Positions 23,501-34,149 of a stretch of 64,000 nucleotides of DNA are shown piece after piece. The notes under the pieces were generated by a model. The model did not search any database. It saw only the letters and a program-made list of their open reading frames with translations, and had not been told where the DNA came from. The stretch comes from Zea mays. Lineage: Eukaryota > Streptophyta > Magnoliopsida > Poales > Poaceae. Position 1 is the first letter of the stretch, and each line of letters opens with the position of its first letter. The translations under genes were made by a program, and so were the position numbers. The stretch is taken from NCBI RefSeq assembly GCF_902167145.1, contig NC_050100.1:191139439-191203438 (forward strand). The letters are read 5' to 3'.

Positions 23501-24588
23501 TCGCCGGCGTAAAAGGTGAAGACAGCGGGGCTACAGTAGTTCATACCCATCGGCAAGGAGATCTTTCCAAGGTCAGCAAAATCCATTCCCCCGCGACACG
23601 AATCCCATCGCCCAACCCAACTCCGGTCACGCGGACCACCGGCGTTGAGCTGTCCGAGCTGGCATCCTCATCCGTGTACTGTACCATGGGGAAAATTCAG
23701 TCCAATGCACCTGACAGCCACATTTGAAGCCAAGTTTTCTCTTGATTTCTGATGATAACTCATACCAAGCTCTGCAGCAAAGTTGTAGAGCAATATGCCA
23801 TCTACAATATTGCCATATGATGTTGCCACAAAAACCCATTGGATCATGCTTGAATCTAGGCTTGAAGTTGATGTCAGTTCATTATTAGTCTGAAAATGCA
23901 GACCAAACCAGTCTGACAGCCTGACTTCAGGCTTAAATATCTCTGGATTTTTCTTAACAAGTGAGCTTACAACCTTAAGCAAAGTTGTTTTCCATTAATT
24001 GGTCTACAATCTTGTTGTGGTCACTTTGGGCAAAATCCCTATATTTTAAAAGATACAGGGCTCCAAAGTTGAACCAACTAAACTGAATTTCAGACTTAGG
24101 CTCTATAGTGCTTAAGAGGTGATTCTTGCAAATAAGCCCAAAATTTAGGGTTTAACTTGCAAATTCACATATTTGTGAACCAAATGACTTTATATGTTTA
24201 AACATAGTAGTTTTTACACTTTAGTCCAAAGGTTCATCACTTTTGCACATAAGCCCCTAGGTTTTGGTTTCAGGGTTTTCCAGGGCTCCAATTAGGGTTT
24301 TTGGTACCTTAGGGGTATAAATGTGATTCAAGTTTATTCTTAGGGTCATTTTATGACTTTTCCCTTAAAGCCTTTAGGTTTTCTTAACTTGGGTTGTGTC
24401 TTACCCCTTTAATGCCTATTTAGGGTTAAAGCTTCCTATCCAGGGTCCTATTTGCAAAACACTAAAGCAATACAACTTGTTTGAAATTTTTACCTAGTGA
24501 ATGCACTCTAAGTGTATCAACATATGCAATGCCAATGCTTATGATGTCATGCTCAAGTTTTAGTTATAGTAACACCAGGGGTGTTACA
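20557..24588 (-). repeat. 5' LTR of element F (4032 bp)
   Basis: Near-identical partner of 12304-16338, ending GGGTGTTACA followed by CTATG. It repeats the hairpin (20999-21018) and TATA box (23279-23285). Confidence 0.9.
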
Positions 24589-24593
24589 CTATG
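24589..24593. repeat. Right target-site duplication of element F (CTATG)
   Basis: Exact copy of 12299-12303. Confidence 0.9.
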
Positions 24594-24835
24594 TGCAAAA
24601 AATACTATTGTCAATAAAAAATTTGGCAGCACCTCCTCTGTAAAGTGATGTTTCTAAAACCTGCAAATAAACGACAACATGATGGTTGCCAACACAGAAA
24701 ACTGCACGATATCTACATAATAAACAATATGTTGAACATGTAATATCAATACGCTAAACAAAATGCTACAAGTATATGCTAAACCCTTTATAATCACTCA
24801 ATTCCCTCCATTAACAATATGCTACCAAATTACTA
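24594..24835 (-). pseudogene. Possible upstream coding scrap of element D
   Basis: The minus strand from about 24665 reads VLETSLYRGGAAKFFIDN and continues towards the F insertion without a clear exon end. It may be an upstream exon of the MURA-N/PMD gene separated by F. Short and unconfirmed. Confidence 0.25.
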
Positions 24836-25065
24836 ACTATATAATCACTAACAATATGCTAAATACTAACAATATGCTAAACAAGTTAATAGCTAACTAT
24901 TTACTAAACACTAACAATATACTAACAATATGCTAAACAAGTGAATAGCTAACTATTTACTAAACACTAACAATATGCTAAACAAGTGAATAGCTAACTA
25001 TTTACTAAACACTAACAATAGCTAACAATATGCTAAACACTAACAGTTTACTAACTAAGTAAATA
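24836..25065. repeat. Minisatellite of ~52 bp units
   Basis: Imperfect repeats of AACAATATGCTAAACAAGTG plus AATAGCTAACTATTTACTAA, about four copies, grading into shorter AACAATATGCTAA units. Confidence 0.8.
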
Positions 25066-25090
25066 ACAACAATGAAAACAATTACCTACT

Positions 25091-25200
25091 GGCGCGTGGA
25101 GGAAGCTCCTGGCGGCGGGCGGAGGAGCTCCTGGCGTGTGGAGGAAGCTCCTGGCGCGCGGTGGCGGGGCGCGGCGGCGGGGCGGCTCGCGGCGACGGCG
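25091..25200. repeat. GC-rich GGAGGAAGCTCCTGGCG repeats
   Basis: Three tandem copies of (GT)GGAGGAAGCTCCTGGCG followed by GGCGGGG-rich sequence, a sharp base-composition switch from the AT-rich minisatellite. Confidence 0.7.
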
Positions 25201-25292
25201 GGGCTGGCGGCAGCGCTATGTTGTTAAGAAACGCGGCGAAGGAACAGAGAAGAGAACGCGAAGAAGAAACGGACCGCGCGGTTAAATCCTAG

Positions 25293-25319
25293 CTCGGCGC
25301 CAAGATCTGTGGCGCCGAG
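25293..25319. repeat. Hairpin 1, CTCGGCGCCA stem
   Basis: CTCGGCGCCA and TGGCGCCGAG separated by 7 bases; perfect 10-bp stem. Confidence 0.75.
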
Positions 25320-25372
25320 ATAGGTGCCAGGCGGGCTACCACGTCAACCCTAGCCGCCATGGCCACGTCAGC

Positions 25373-25401
25373 GCTTGGCGCCATAGGCTATGGCGCCAAG
25401 C
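25373..25401. repeat. Hairpin 2, GCTTGGCGCCATA stem
   Basis: GCTTGGCGCCATA and TATGGCGCCAAGC separated by 3 bases; perfect 13-bp stem, 53 bp from hairpin 1 and sharing the TGGCGCC core. Confidence 0.8.
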
Positions 25402-25440
25402 TAAGTGTCCAAAATTGAGATTAATTTTTTTTAGGTTTAA

Positions 25441-26239
25441 ACGTGATTTTATTTTTAATAAAGGGCTAAAATGCAAAAAAAAATCGGTATATGTGGGCAG
25501 CCACCATGGCACCATGCAATGCATGCATGCATCTCTAGACTCTAGTGCCTTGCTTGCTTTCCTGCTTTTCGCATGGTTGAATCCGTAACAGTAGCGCCTC
25601 TTCCTGCGGTCTAAATCTCATGCAATGCAAATCTGCAATCTTTTTTTGGCGCATCACAACATGTACGTTTCGATCCATCGCTTGTGCCTTGTGGTGAAAC
25701 TAAAGCTCTTTCTTTTTCCAGGAAAAAGCGCTTTATTTGTTGAGCTCCCGAGTCAGACTGACGTGTTTTTGTTGCATTTCGACATGCATGCCAGCTTGGA
25801 CAGTTGGACTGTACCTGAGAAACTAAAGCTCTTTTTTTATTTAAATCCAAGCTAAGGTCGGCACACTTGTGATAGGGAGTTGTCTCTTTTAATTTGTTCC
25901 GACATTTGATGACTTTATCTCTGTTTTCGTTAGGTATGACCGTTTCCTTTTACAACGTGCCGTGATTCTTTCCAGATGACTTTCACTGCTACGCTTCATG
26001 AAGTCTCGGCCTTTATATTTTCATCGTTAATATGGTTTAAAAAAAAACAGAAGGTGACTGTTGTTTTTAATTTAAACCAGGCCCTTCAGCTCATGCATTT
26101 GTCTCTCTAGTCTCTACCTTTTATGAACTCAAACTTGGACACTAGCCAGCTATATATAAACTCATTTATGAGCTAGCTATAGAATCATTTATAACAGCTT
26201 TAAATCTTATGAAGCACTTCAGTTTTAGTATATCACATG
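25441..26239. other. Intergenic, no gene seen
   Basis: AT-rich sequence. AAACTAAAGCTCTTT occurs twice (about 25697 and 25820). Open frames are short and unconvincing. Confidence 0.5.
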
Positions 26240-26815
26240 CACTATCGGAAATAGCTGATTTGCTGAGTGTGACACTCAACGAAGAAAGCTCGACGGACTG
26301 TACATCGACAACGGCTTCTTTGCCGAGTATCTTTTATCGAGTAGACTTTGACGAGTGTCAGCCGATACTCGGCAAAGAAAAGTCGTCGTCACGGCGACAG
26401 GTAACGGCGACGGAGTCTGTGTCGAGCGTCCACTGTACTGACACTCGACAAAGGCTCACTCTTTACCGAGTATCCATTGTACATACACTCATCAAAGAAG
26501 CCTCTGTGGGCCCCTTTACCAGGTCCTTTGCCGAGCGTATTAGGTGGCACTTGGCAAGGCTCCCTCTTTGCCGAGTGCCCAACAGACTACCGCTCGGCAA
26601 AGGGATCACCAGCGGGGCCCTTTGTCAGTTCCTTTATTGAGTGTATTTGTAGGCACTCGGCAAAGAAGGGCACTCGTCAAAGCTTGCTTCTTTGCCGAGT
26701 GTCAAGGCCACGACACTCGGCAAAGAGGCTTTACTGGTGCCCAAGTATGCCTTCTTTATCGAGTGCTATGACCTTGACACTCGGCAAAGTATCTCTTTGC
26801 CGAGTGTAACACTCG
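26240..26815 (+). mobile_element. CACTA transposon end with subterminal repeats
   Basis: Begins CACTATCGGAAA, a grass CACTA terminal sequence, and is followed by about twenty direct and inverted copies of CTTTGCCGAGTG/CACTCGGCAAAG up to 26813. No matching end (TTTCCGATAGTG) was found downstream, and no transposase. It is a truncated end or a copy disrupted by later insertions. Open frames here are translated repeats. Confidence 0.8.
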
Positions 26816-27090
26816 AAAAAATGACCAGATTACCCTTTTTATTTGTTTTTGCTATTCCATCCAAGCAAACAAAACATATATCATGTTGTTTAGCACAAGT
26901 TACGACCGATTTCAGGAGCAGATCGGAAGGTTCGAGCACCATGCTCACAAAACATGACCGTAAACTTGTCATCCAGTTATTTAAATATTTTATAAAACCT
27001 AAACAAAATCATGAAATTTATCAAATGTCATAATATCATGTAGAGACTATGATAAAATTTTAAAAATGTTTCGAAAAAGTTATCACACAC
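26816..27090. other. Between CACTA end and element E1, no gene
   Basis: AT-rich, no recognisable gene. It could be CACTA interior. Confidence 0.4.
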
Positions 27091-27108
27091 TATATATATA
27101 TATATATA
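27091..27108. repeat. (TA)9 tract at left of E1
   Basis: Simple TA repeat. Similar tracts lie at 29286-29307, 39470-39480 and 41715-41727, at every E boundary. Confidence 0.85.
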
Positions 27109-27391
27109 GTATTTAGAGCCCTGGGCTCTATTTACCTACAGGAAGCCCCGACCAGGTGTGCAGACCGCACCGGACTCTTTTTGGCTTATTGTACCTACCT
27201 GTGCTTACGCTAAATTATAATACGAGTTATGCTGATGTGTGTATCAGTTTATGCAAATATAGTCTGCGCATATTACGTGAATCGGGCCCACGATCCTGCC
27301 CACGCGCTCACGATTATCCAGTCCCACGCCGTCACTATAAAAACACCCCCACGTCGCCAGGGATTAGGTTTTAGCGGCGGCGTCGGTTCCC

Positions 27392-28013
27392 TTGGGCGTG
27401 CGAGCAGGCGCCCGTGAGCAGGAGAGCCCCGGCCGCCGCGGCGCTCTCCAGTCGGCGGATTGGCGGACGTGGAGGGGGCGCGAGGAGGAGGAGCCTCAGC
27501 GTTTGCGGCGGTACAGCTTCAGGAGGCACCGGTCGGGCGCGGTGGAGTGGGCGGCGGTGGTGTTGTTCATGGTGCTGGCGGTCGTGGTGCTGCTGGGCGT
27601 CGTGGCCGTCCTTGTGGTGGTGTTGCTGTTGCAGCCCCGCGCGCCGTACGTGGCGGTGCGGGCGGCGAGCCTGTACGCGCTGGTGTACTGGCAGACGGGG
27701 GCGCTGGACGACGTGCAGGTCACGGTCCTACCCGTTCTGCGTGCCCGCCAGGGGCGTCCTCCCGCTGGCATACGTGGGGCGCGCGCAGGGCGCCCCGCTG
27801 GGCGACGCCGGCAGCGCCGCCATGGAGGCCGCGCTCCGCGATGGCGTGGTGCCGTTCCGGGTGGAGGGGGAGGCCCGGACGCGATGGAAGGTCGCGGGGA
27901 TCGTCGGCGTCGACCAGTGGACGCGCCTGGCGTGCCAGCTCTGCTTCTTCTGGCCCAACGACACCGTGCTCCCCTTCAGATGCAGCTCCAAGTCCAAGCT
28001 CTTGTTCTTCTGA
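27392..28013 (+). pseudogene. NHL (NDR1/HIN1-like, LEA2) gene fragment in E1
   Basis: One frame (from 27392) gives RRYSFRRHRSGAVEWAAVVL, a long hydrophobic membrane segment (VLAVVVLLGVVAVLVVVLLL) and ASLYALVYWQTGALDDVQVT. A second frame (to 28013) gives YPFCVPARGVLPLAYVG, GDAGSAAMEAALRDGVVPFR, TRWKVAGIVGVDQWTRLACQ and ends KSKLLFF. That is the N-terminal anchor and C-terminal LEA14-like part of a plant NHL protein, with the middle deleted and frame lost. NHL proteins are membrane-anchored and linked to defence and stress. No in-frame ATG precedes the membrane segment. Confidence 0.7.
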
Positions 28014-28261
28014 CTGTCGTGCCCTCTGTATTGTCTAGTGGCTACTCTTCTGACCTCAATTCCATGGCCGGGCGTGAGCGTGACGGATCAAGATTCAGGA
28101 ACAGCAAATGGCTTCATCGTTTTCTTTCTTGTCTTGGGTTCGTTCAGTTATTAATTCACCCCCATGTCGCATGTATAGGTCGGCAAAAAAAAGATTTTGT
28201 CTTTGGGTTCTTTCTTATTGCATTTTACGCTTCCACTAAAAAGCAAGTACCACATTCGTCG

Positions 28262-28672
28262 TTTTAAAACAAATCATTGATTTACGCTAAAATTCGTATC
28301 CATTTACGCTGTTTCGGACCACGTCTTACGCTTAAATCCACCTGACCTAGAACCCGAGCACGATCGGAGCGCGATTTTCACGCCGTAATTTAGGACACAT
28401 TCGTTGTTACGAAATAGATTGATGATGTACGATAAAATTTGTACCCATTTACGCTGTTTGGTTCACGTTTTACGCTGAAATTTGACCAAGCCAAAATCCG
28501 TGCACGATCGAACGTGATCAATTTTCACGCCGTAATTTTCGGACCCCATTCGCTGTTACAAAACAGATATATGATTTACGCTAAATTTCGTACTCATTTA
28601 CGCTGTTTTAGCTCACGTTTTACGCTGGAATCCGCCCGAGCAGAACCCGCGAACTGCGGCTGTAAATTAAAA
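28262..28672. repeat. Three ~135 bp TTTACGCT repeats in E1
   Basis: Each unit runs GATTTACGCTAAAATTCGTA, CATTTACGCTGTTT, CACGTTTTACGCT, a GCACGATCG block and TTTCACGCCGTAATTT. Three diverged units in tandem; E2 has about four. Confidence 0.75.
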
Positions 28673-28689
28673 TTTATTTCCTTCTACTA

Positions 28690-29175
28690 ATGCTCTCAAA
28701 CCGTAACTGTCCCTTTATTTACGCGATTATGCAGCACGTCTTTCCTTATATCAAACCGATCAAGATTTATATAATGCATGGTTTATGCTATCATGTTACA
28801 CATCATTATGCAGTCGTAAACGGTTTATTTATGCATCATTATGCAGTTGTTAACCGCCGCCAATATCACAGATACGAACGTGGACGAGCGGATGTAAATG
28901 AGAATTTGTTTCCTCCCGTAACTGTGCCTTTATTTACGCGAACGTGGGGCACGTCTTTCCTTATCTCAAACCGGTGGATATTTAAATGTTGCATGGTTTA
29001 CGCTATCATGTTACACAACGTTATGCAGTCGTAAGCGGTGTACACATGGTAATATTCGTTCCCGTGATTCGTGGCCCAAAAGATTCCTTCTATGCATGAT
29101 TTATGCACATTTCTACATATATTTATGCATGTGTATATTGTCTGTCACGTCTCATCCAGGATTCGTAGCTATCAT
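28690..29175. repeat. Second repeat block of E1
   Basis: Alternating units containing CTGTCCCTTTATTTACGCG, CACGTCTTTCCTTAT, GCATGGTTTATGCTATCATG and TTATGCAGTCGTAA, two to three diverged copies. Confidence 0.65.
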
Positions 29176-29318
29176 ATGCATGGCTGACGCATGCTAGCGT
29201 ACAGTGGGCCGACCACGACCTGGTTAGCGTCCTGGCTGGAGCTTCCCGCACTAACGGAATCCCAGGGCTTCCATTATCTCTTCCCTATATATACATATAT
29301 ATATATACTAGGTGAGTG

Positions 29319-29336
29319 CCCGTGCGTTGCAACAGG
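29319..29336 (-). other. Helitron 3' terminal hairpin
   Basis: The minus strand reads CCTGTTGCAACGCACGGG; CCTGT pairs with ACGGG (one G-T pair), followed about 8 bases later by terminal CTAG, the standard Helitron 3' signature. Confidence 0.7.
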
Positions 29337-30700
29337 AACATATAATAACATGATAACTTATGTACAAATGTATGATATTCTGTTATGAGAAAAGGTCCTC
29401 GAGCATCTGGTTGGTCTAGGTGACGGTGACAGAGATTTCAAATAAGAAAGGAAACAAAAGTACATTAATCTGCACATTCAAAACTGCCAAGCTCGCAATA
29501 AGATAAGACAACGATCAATTTATGATGTGCACATTCAAAACTTACAGAACTTAACAGATGCACGTTGTGTAGTTGAACGAAGCGATGACATGCATGTATG
29601 ATTGATGAAGGTTACAATGTCATAAATAATTACAAAAATCTGAACAAAACTAATAAACCACTTCTTATAATGTTGAACACTAATGAATCAGAAGGAAATA
29701 TCCCTAGATTGTTCCGCCGAAGACATCGACCAATGCAACAAATGGATCCAAAACTAACAAGTATTAAGTGCGCTTTTGCAAGTCCATTTCAGTCAACAAA
29801 TAGTAGCGCATAAACTGAAGATGAGCATCCTTCGAAGCTTTTTACTCCAGATGTAGCTTCAAAAGCTGATTAGCCATCCATTTGTCATTCCGCTTTTTAG
29901 GGACACCGATGGCCATTTTCTGAAGAATTCTTGCATTGAGGATAAAGTTAGCAAAATTGACATCTGATTTGTTCCCTTTATCTCTTATTATTTTTCTTCA
30001 GATGGCAACAGAGGCAGTAAAATTGCACCAAAGCAAAAAAAAATCTCTCTAAAAATAGTGACCATATCTAGTATGAACTACTTTGTTTATATCAACAAAC
30101 ATGCATGCTAACTGCTACAACCAATACAACTTAGGCAAATGAAACTAACTGGTAAATAAAGAAAATAACTTGCAACCTAAAATATGAAAAAAAAATCACA
30201 TGCATAACAATGTTTAGAACCTAAAATGACTGCTTGAGCTTGCTGCTGCAAATGACAAACTTCAGAACCTAAGCTAACTGCTTATGTTTGCTGCCAGTCT
30301 CAAAACAGGATCCCCCCCAAACACATGACCTATGACTAAAATACTATGATTAAACAAACACTGTGTCATTACTTTAAGATAAACACGATATTTCCATGAA
30401 ATGGTAGCGTCGTAGAGCTAGTAGATGTGCACAAAGATCAAAACCTTCCTCAAGCAACTTCATCATGAAACTGCTAACATAGTTCTCCCAATTTGGTAGA
30501 AAAAACAACACAGATAGTAATTCTCCTCTTTTAGTCTTCTTGGATTTGTTGGGATTTTTGTTTGCTTAGATTCTTTACAGGAGGAACAACCACTTGCTCC
30601 TGCGTCATAGCATATGTACACATTAATGTGATATCTGAATGAGATTTTGCTCTATCTTATACTGTATAAATGTTTGCCAGGTAAAATTTATAGCACATAC
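29337..30700 (-). other. 3' region of Helitron unit 1, mostly noncoding
   Basis: AT-rich. 29989-30600 is also present in unit 2 (34403-35010). A possible end of the myosin coiled-coil segment lies near 30560-30750. No other gene seen. Confidence 0.4.
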
Positions 30701-32010
30701 ATTGACCGTTTTAACTTCTTCAAGCTGGTGTCCCTTGTCAAATTCCTGAATATGAATGAGGTTTTAGACAGAATTAAATGAAAACGTTTTTATTTATCAA
30801 ATAGTCAATGCTCCCAAGTAGTGTTTTCACAAAGCTCTCTTCAAGGAAATTTACCTCAATTATTGTTGTCTGATTCATTTCAGGAGTAACCACGGCCTGA
30901 ATAGCTAGTGCAGAATTGTTGTGGAGCAACTCGATCTCTGACTCCAAGGTGGCGATCTTGCTTTCCAATCTAAATGTATTGTTCTTTTTAGTTTATGAGA
31001 CTTTCTCATAGGACATGAGTACAATCCAGGAAGAAAAAAATGTAAATGTGAAGTATGCGTATTGTAGAATGTACCTCTCTATCTGTTTTGATTTATCCTC
31101 ATCAGCTGATGCAACAACCAATGACTATTGTCGTAGAACTTGGTTTTGAGATTCCATATTGGATAAACTTGCTTCAAGCCTGCACCATATTGCGGTGGTA
31201 GTATGTGAGCAGAATTTGTAATATACACGATTTAGTTAGGCAACGAACCAAACATGTCCTTATTACCTTTCGACCAGCTCTTGAAGTTGAATAACTTTGG
31301 ATGCTTGTTCTTGTGTCTCCTGTGACAGTTCATCAGACTGTTTTTGGAACTCAATAAGCTTATTTTCAAGATCCTCAGCCTTCTGTTTAAACGTACTTAG
31401 TTCCTCCTTGAGACAAATTTGGTGGATCTAAATAATTAAATTATGAATCTTATATCTGAATAAAATTTCAAGACCCTGAACCTCAAGTTCTTTATTTTGG
31501 GTTGTCAACTCCTCAAGTTTTGCATTGTCAATAACCGGCACTTCTACTATCTTTGGTGGTGCCTGTTCAATCGCTAACTTTGCAGCCTCTTTCTCATTTA
31601 CTATTGCTGCATGGGCTTCCTTGAGATTTTCTTGCATTTTTTGCAGTGCAGATTGCAACTTTTCAATTTCATGGCTCTTTGCTTCTTCAAGGTCAGCCTG
31701 CCGGCAAGACATAGTAGATAAAGTCATTCGGGACCAAGTGACATACTAAACACTACAGAAACTACTTATATTGATCAAGTGAATTACCCTCAAACGCTTC
31801 TCGACGTCTAACCGCCATGTCAGTTCTTCTACTCTCTTTTCTAGCTTGTCTTTTGCTTCTTTAAGTGCGCCGGTCTCTCTTGCTTCCTGTTCACATGGTT
31901 ATGCTTACTTTATGAGCATTAGCCAAAATTTCTGCTCTTCGAGCAGCCAGCTCTGCCATCTGACCAGCTCTTAGGAATACCTTAGTTTTCCCTATCTGAT
32001 ATATATACAT
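30700..32010 (-). pseudogene. Myosin XI exon fragments, Helitron unit 1
   Basis: Minus-strand exon pieces in order: the short start of the neck (near 31990-31930, [20 protein letters not shown]), then coiled-coil exons reading [20 protein letters not shown], ADLEEAKSHEIEKLQSALQK (31695-31480), LSTFKQKAEDLENKLIEFQK (31400-31270), LEASLSNMESQNQVLRQ (31180-31090, followed by TAG) and LESKIATLESEIELLHNN (30968-30850). Most intron borders are retained. The IQ-motif exons are missing through a microhomology deletion. Original function: actin-based organelle transport; this copy is a captured fragment. Confidence 0.75.
31916..31921. other. Deletion junction in unit 1 (GCATTA microhomology)
   Basis: Unit 2 has GCATTA at both 36327-36332 and 36991-36996. 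Unit 1 has a single GCATTA joining the same outer flanks, so 664 bp were lost. Confidence 0.8.
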
Positions 32011-32569
32011 AAAATGTCTAATTTGAGGCACCGATAAAAAAGGTCTTGAAAAAAGAAAGTTCTGTATACGATGGTCAGTTCAAACCATGATTTAAAAGAT
32101 TCACCAGGTCTTCCCCGTCTACGTCCCCAGCAAGTGATGCTCCAGCGCAGTACCTTATAACAATTGTATTCCAATTGTAGAAATCTGATGGCAGAAAACT
32201 ACAAGATTAAACACTAATCAAACAGATATGGACTGCTATCGCCAATGCCTGCTGATTATGAAAATAAGAATGAACAAGTACTATATGTTTTTCCTCCAAA
32301 GTAAAAATGTATTGCTACAAATAATTCCATCTTTGGAAGACCAGGCATGTTCGGTCCAAACCGCAATCTGTGATATCTAGAGTGACATACTAAACAACAA
32401 GGCATGTGAAAAGGAACATTTCTAAATGCATACTACCATTCATCTCCAACAGAAATGTCCATATGGTATAGAAACATGGATTTATTTAGAACTAAAATAT
32501 GAATGGGGAAAAGTGCAGACCTTGCAGAAGTTGGAGACAAGATGGGAGACAGAGCAGGGAGGATCCCTA

Positions 32570-32640
32570 GTTGGATCGATGCAGTGTCATGATGGCCTTC
32601 TTCCTCACATCCTTCTTGGGGTGCACGAGATCAGGCTCAA
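32570..32640 (-). pseudogene. Adaptin-like HEAT scrap, unit 1
   Basis: The minus strand reads EPDLVHPKKDVRKKAIMT then LHRS before a stop. This resembles the HPK-VRKKAVMALHRF helix of adaptin large chains, closest in memory to AP-4 epsilon. Only ~22 residues, so weak. The same scrap is in unit 2 near 37650-37720. Confidence 0.3.
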
Positions 32641-33599
32641 TTCAACTCCCATTCCCATCACTGAACAAAGTGACACTGTTGTTTATAGGACAGCCTCGTC
32701 AACATCTGCCTCACGCACATGAACTTGTTCGGCATGTTCGACTTTTGCTCCATCGCCAAACTCTCGCTGGTCGCCTATGGACACCACACACGGGTAGTAC
32801 ATGTCATACATCATATGCCCATTAACGATTTTTGTGCACCCGAAGCAAGCAACCCGTAGTGCGGTACCTATGTTCTTTTTTCGAAAAAGGCAGCAAGAGA
32901 TTTGCTGCCAATATATTAGTAGGATGGCAAACTACCTTTGCGTACTTTGAAGAAAATCAACTCTGGTCCTCAACGTTCAAATAGTCATGGTAGTTAATCT
33001 AGTTTTAACAAGAAAGAGCACAATGAAACAGAGTAAGCCAATGTGAAATAATGCATGAAATTAGGGAACACACAAAGTTCATGTCAGTATATAGATCATG
33101 TTTGCCAAACAAACAGACAAACTTAGTTCTAAAGAAAAAAAGAAATCCCCTCGCACTAACATACTCTAGAAATTAGTAGAAATAGATGGGAGGGCTTATC
33201 ACAAGTTATATTTTTTTGCCAAGTGAATTTAATATTACCAGGTGCCAAATCAAAAATTAACAAAATCAGCCCAAGAACCAACCAAATCTAATGGCTATTT
33301 CATGATTCTTACCTCAGGTAGATTCCCACAACGTTGGACCCTGCACGACATTCCTTACCCTTCTGTAGATCTGCAAGAACAAGGCTAGAGGAAAAAAACC
33401 CATCACCAAACAACTCTGCAATGAATCCAAGCATCCAGCTAAGGTTCCCAACTAAATTGTTCTGTGTTTACAACCTTACTGTTGTAGAAACGCTCAAGCT
33501 TCTAGTTCTTCCAGCTTGTATGCAAGTTTCAGCATACAATCCTATTCACTCGTTGAAATTTGTGGAGTTCAGATTTACACTGGTTCAAAGCTCACCATG

Positions 33600-34050
33600 A
33601 TTTTATTTTTTGATAAATGAGCTTGCCACTATTAAACAGGCCCACGCGGTGGCCTCGGTGGATTTGGGGTGAAGAGATGAAGAGGAGGTGCAGGAGCTTA
33701 CAACAATGGAGAAATGTGCGGCAGGGATCTGAATCTAGCGCTGGGAAAGGACTGGTGGCTCTGGACTCTGGAGAGGACGACGTGGAGGAGGTAGAGCCGG
33801 AGGGGGAGGCAGCGACCGACCTGGTGGCTCGGGCGAGGTCCTCCGTGGACCATGCAAGTGCTCTGCCTCTACTCGAGACGTCGTAGATTCGGCGGTGGAC
33901 TGCGCCCACATCTCCTCCTTCCAGGAGGAGCTCCTCGCCACCCGTTTTCTTGGCTCGCGGCGGGGTGGGAATCACGCCGAGCGCCGGCTGTCTCCCGTGG
34001 CCACCATCACCGCCTGCGTGCTTGCGCTAGAGCTAGCTAGGGTTGCAGAA
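33600..34050 (-). other. Unidentified GC-rich captured block, unit 1
   Basis: GC-rich 450 bp with overlapping open frames on both strands (up to 127 codons on the minus strand; Ser/Pro-rich in another frame). It probably comes from a gene's first exon. Repeated in unit 2 at 38675-39125. I do not recognise the product. Confidence 0.35.
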
Positions 34051-34077
34051 ACGGGAAAAGTATGTGCGAAATCTCAC

Positions 34078-34149
34078 CTCGGTCTTCTGCTCCTCGAGTT
34101 TCTGCTGCTCGATCTGGGTGGCGAGCTCCTCCGCGGTATGCGTCGTCAT
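34078..34149 (-). pseudogene. NAC-alpha exon 1, Helitron unit 1
   Basis: The minus strand has ATG at 34149 and 24 codons, MTTHTAEELATQIEQQ then KLEEQKTE, ending at GAG with a GTGAG splice donor. This matches the N-terminal exon of plant nascent-polypeptide-associated complex alpha-like proteins (recalled start MTAQTAEELAAQIEQQ). About 250 bp of 5' flank up to the Helitron edge comes with it, so a promoter or 5' UTR may have been captured. No later NAC exons are present. Confidence 0.7.

Larger units (their letters stand above)
12304..24588 (-). mobile_element. Ty3/gypsy chromovirus F, deleted internally
   Basis: Two LTRs (12304-16338 and 20557-24588), primer binding site at 20541-20552, purine tract at 16339-16349 and a perfect CTATG duplication define the element on the minus strand. 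The internal region is only 4.2 kb. From the 5' side it holds a short gag-region ORF, a protease tail, about 2 kb of noncoding sequence, and integrase with chromodomain. RT and RNase H are missing. About two dozen differences between LTRs were noted by eye (~0.6%), implying recent insertion. The chromodomain and integrase type suggest the Tekay clade. Confidence 0.88.
8662..25440. mobile_element. Mutator-like/PMD element D, interrupted by element F
   Basis: Two convergent genes, one with a MURA N-terminal-like segment joined to plant mobile domain (PMD) sequence and one encoding a Cys-rich/acidic protein, mark a PMD-carrying Mutator-like element. Element F is inserted at 12299-12303 with target duplication CTATG, so D resumes at 24589. 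The left end is cut by LTR C. The right end is placed near 25440 only because the GC-rich hairpin zone stops there. Terminal inverted repeats were not identified, so the limits are provisional. Confidence 0.45.
27109..29286 (+). mobile_element. Element E copy 1, carries broken NHL gene
   Basis: Starts at TAGTATTTAGAGCCCTGGGC with palindrome GAGCCCTGGGCTC. Ends near a GGAATCCCAGGGCTTCC motif followed by CTCTTCCCTATA, with TA tracts on both sides. The interior holds a TATA box (CTATAAAAACACC near 27337), an NHL/LEA2 gene fragment, then two blocks of diverged tandem repeats rich in TTTACGCT. Near-copy E2 lies at 39482-41714. No long terminal inverted repeat or transposase was found, so class is undecided. 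Confidence 0.6.

Noticed and set aside
12223..24000. Many paired short open frames repeated ~8.25 kb apart
   Set aside because: They are the two LTRs of element F; duplicates of noncoding sequence, not gene duplication.
24836..25065. CRISPR-like array
   Set aside because: Contiguous imperfect tandem repeats with no unique spacers, in a plant nuclear context.
26209..26809. Two 110-143 codon open frames
   Set aside because: Repetitive translation of CTTTGCCGAGTG subterminal CACTA repeats.
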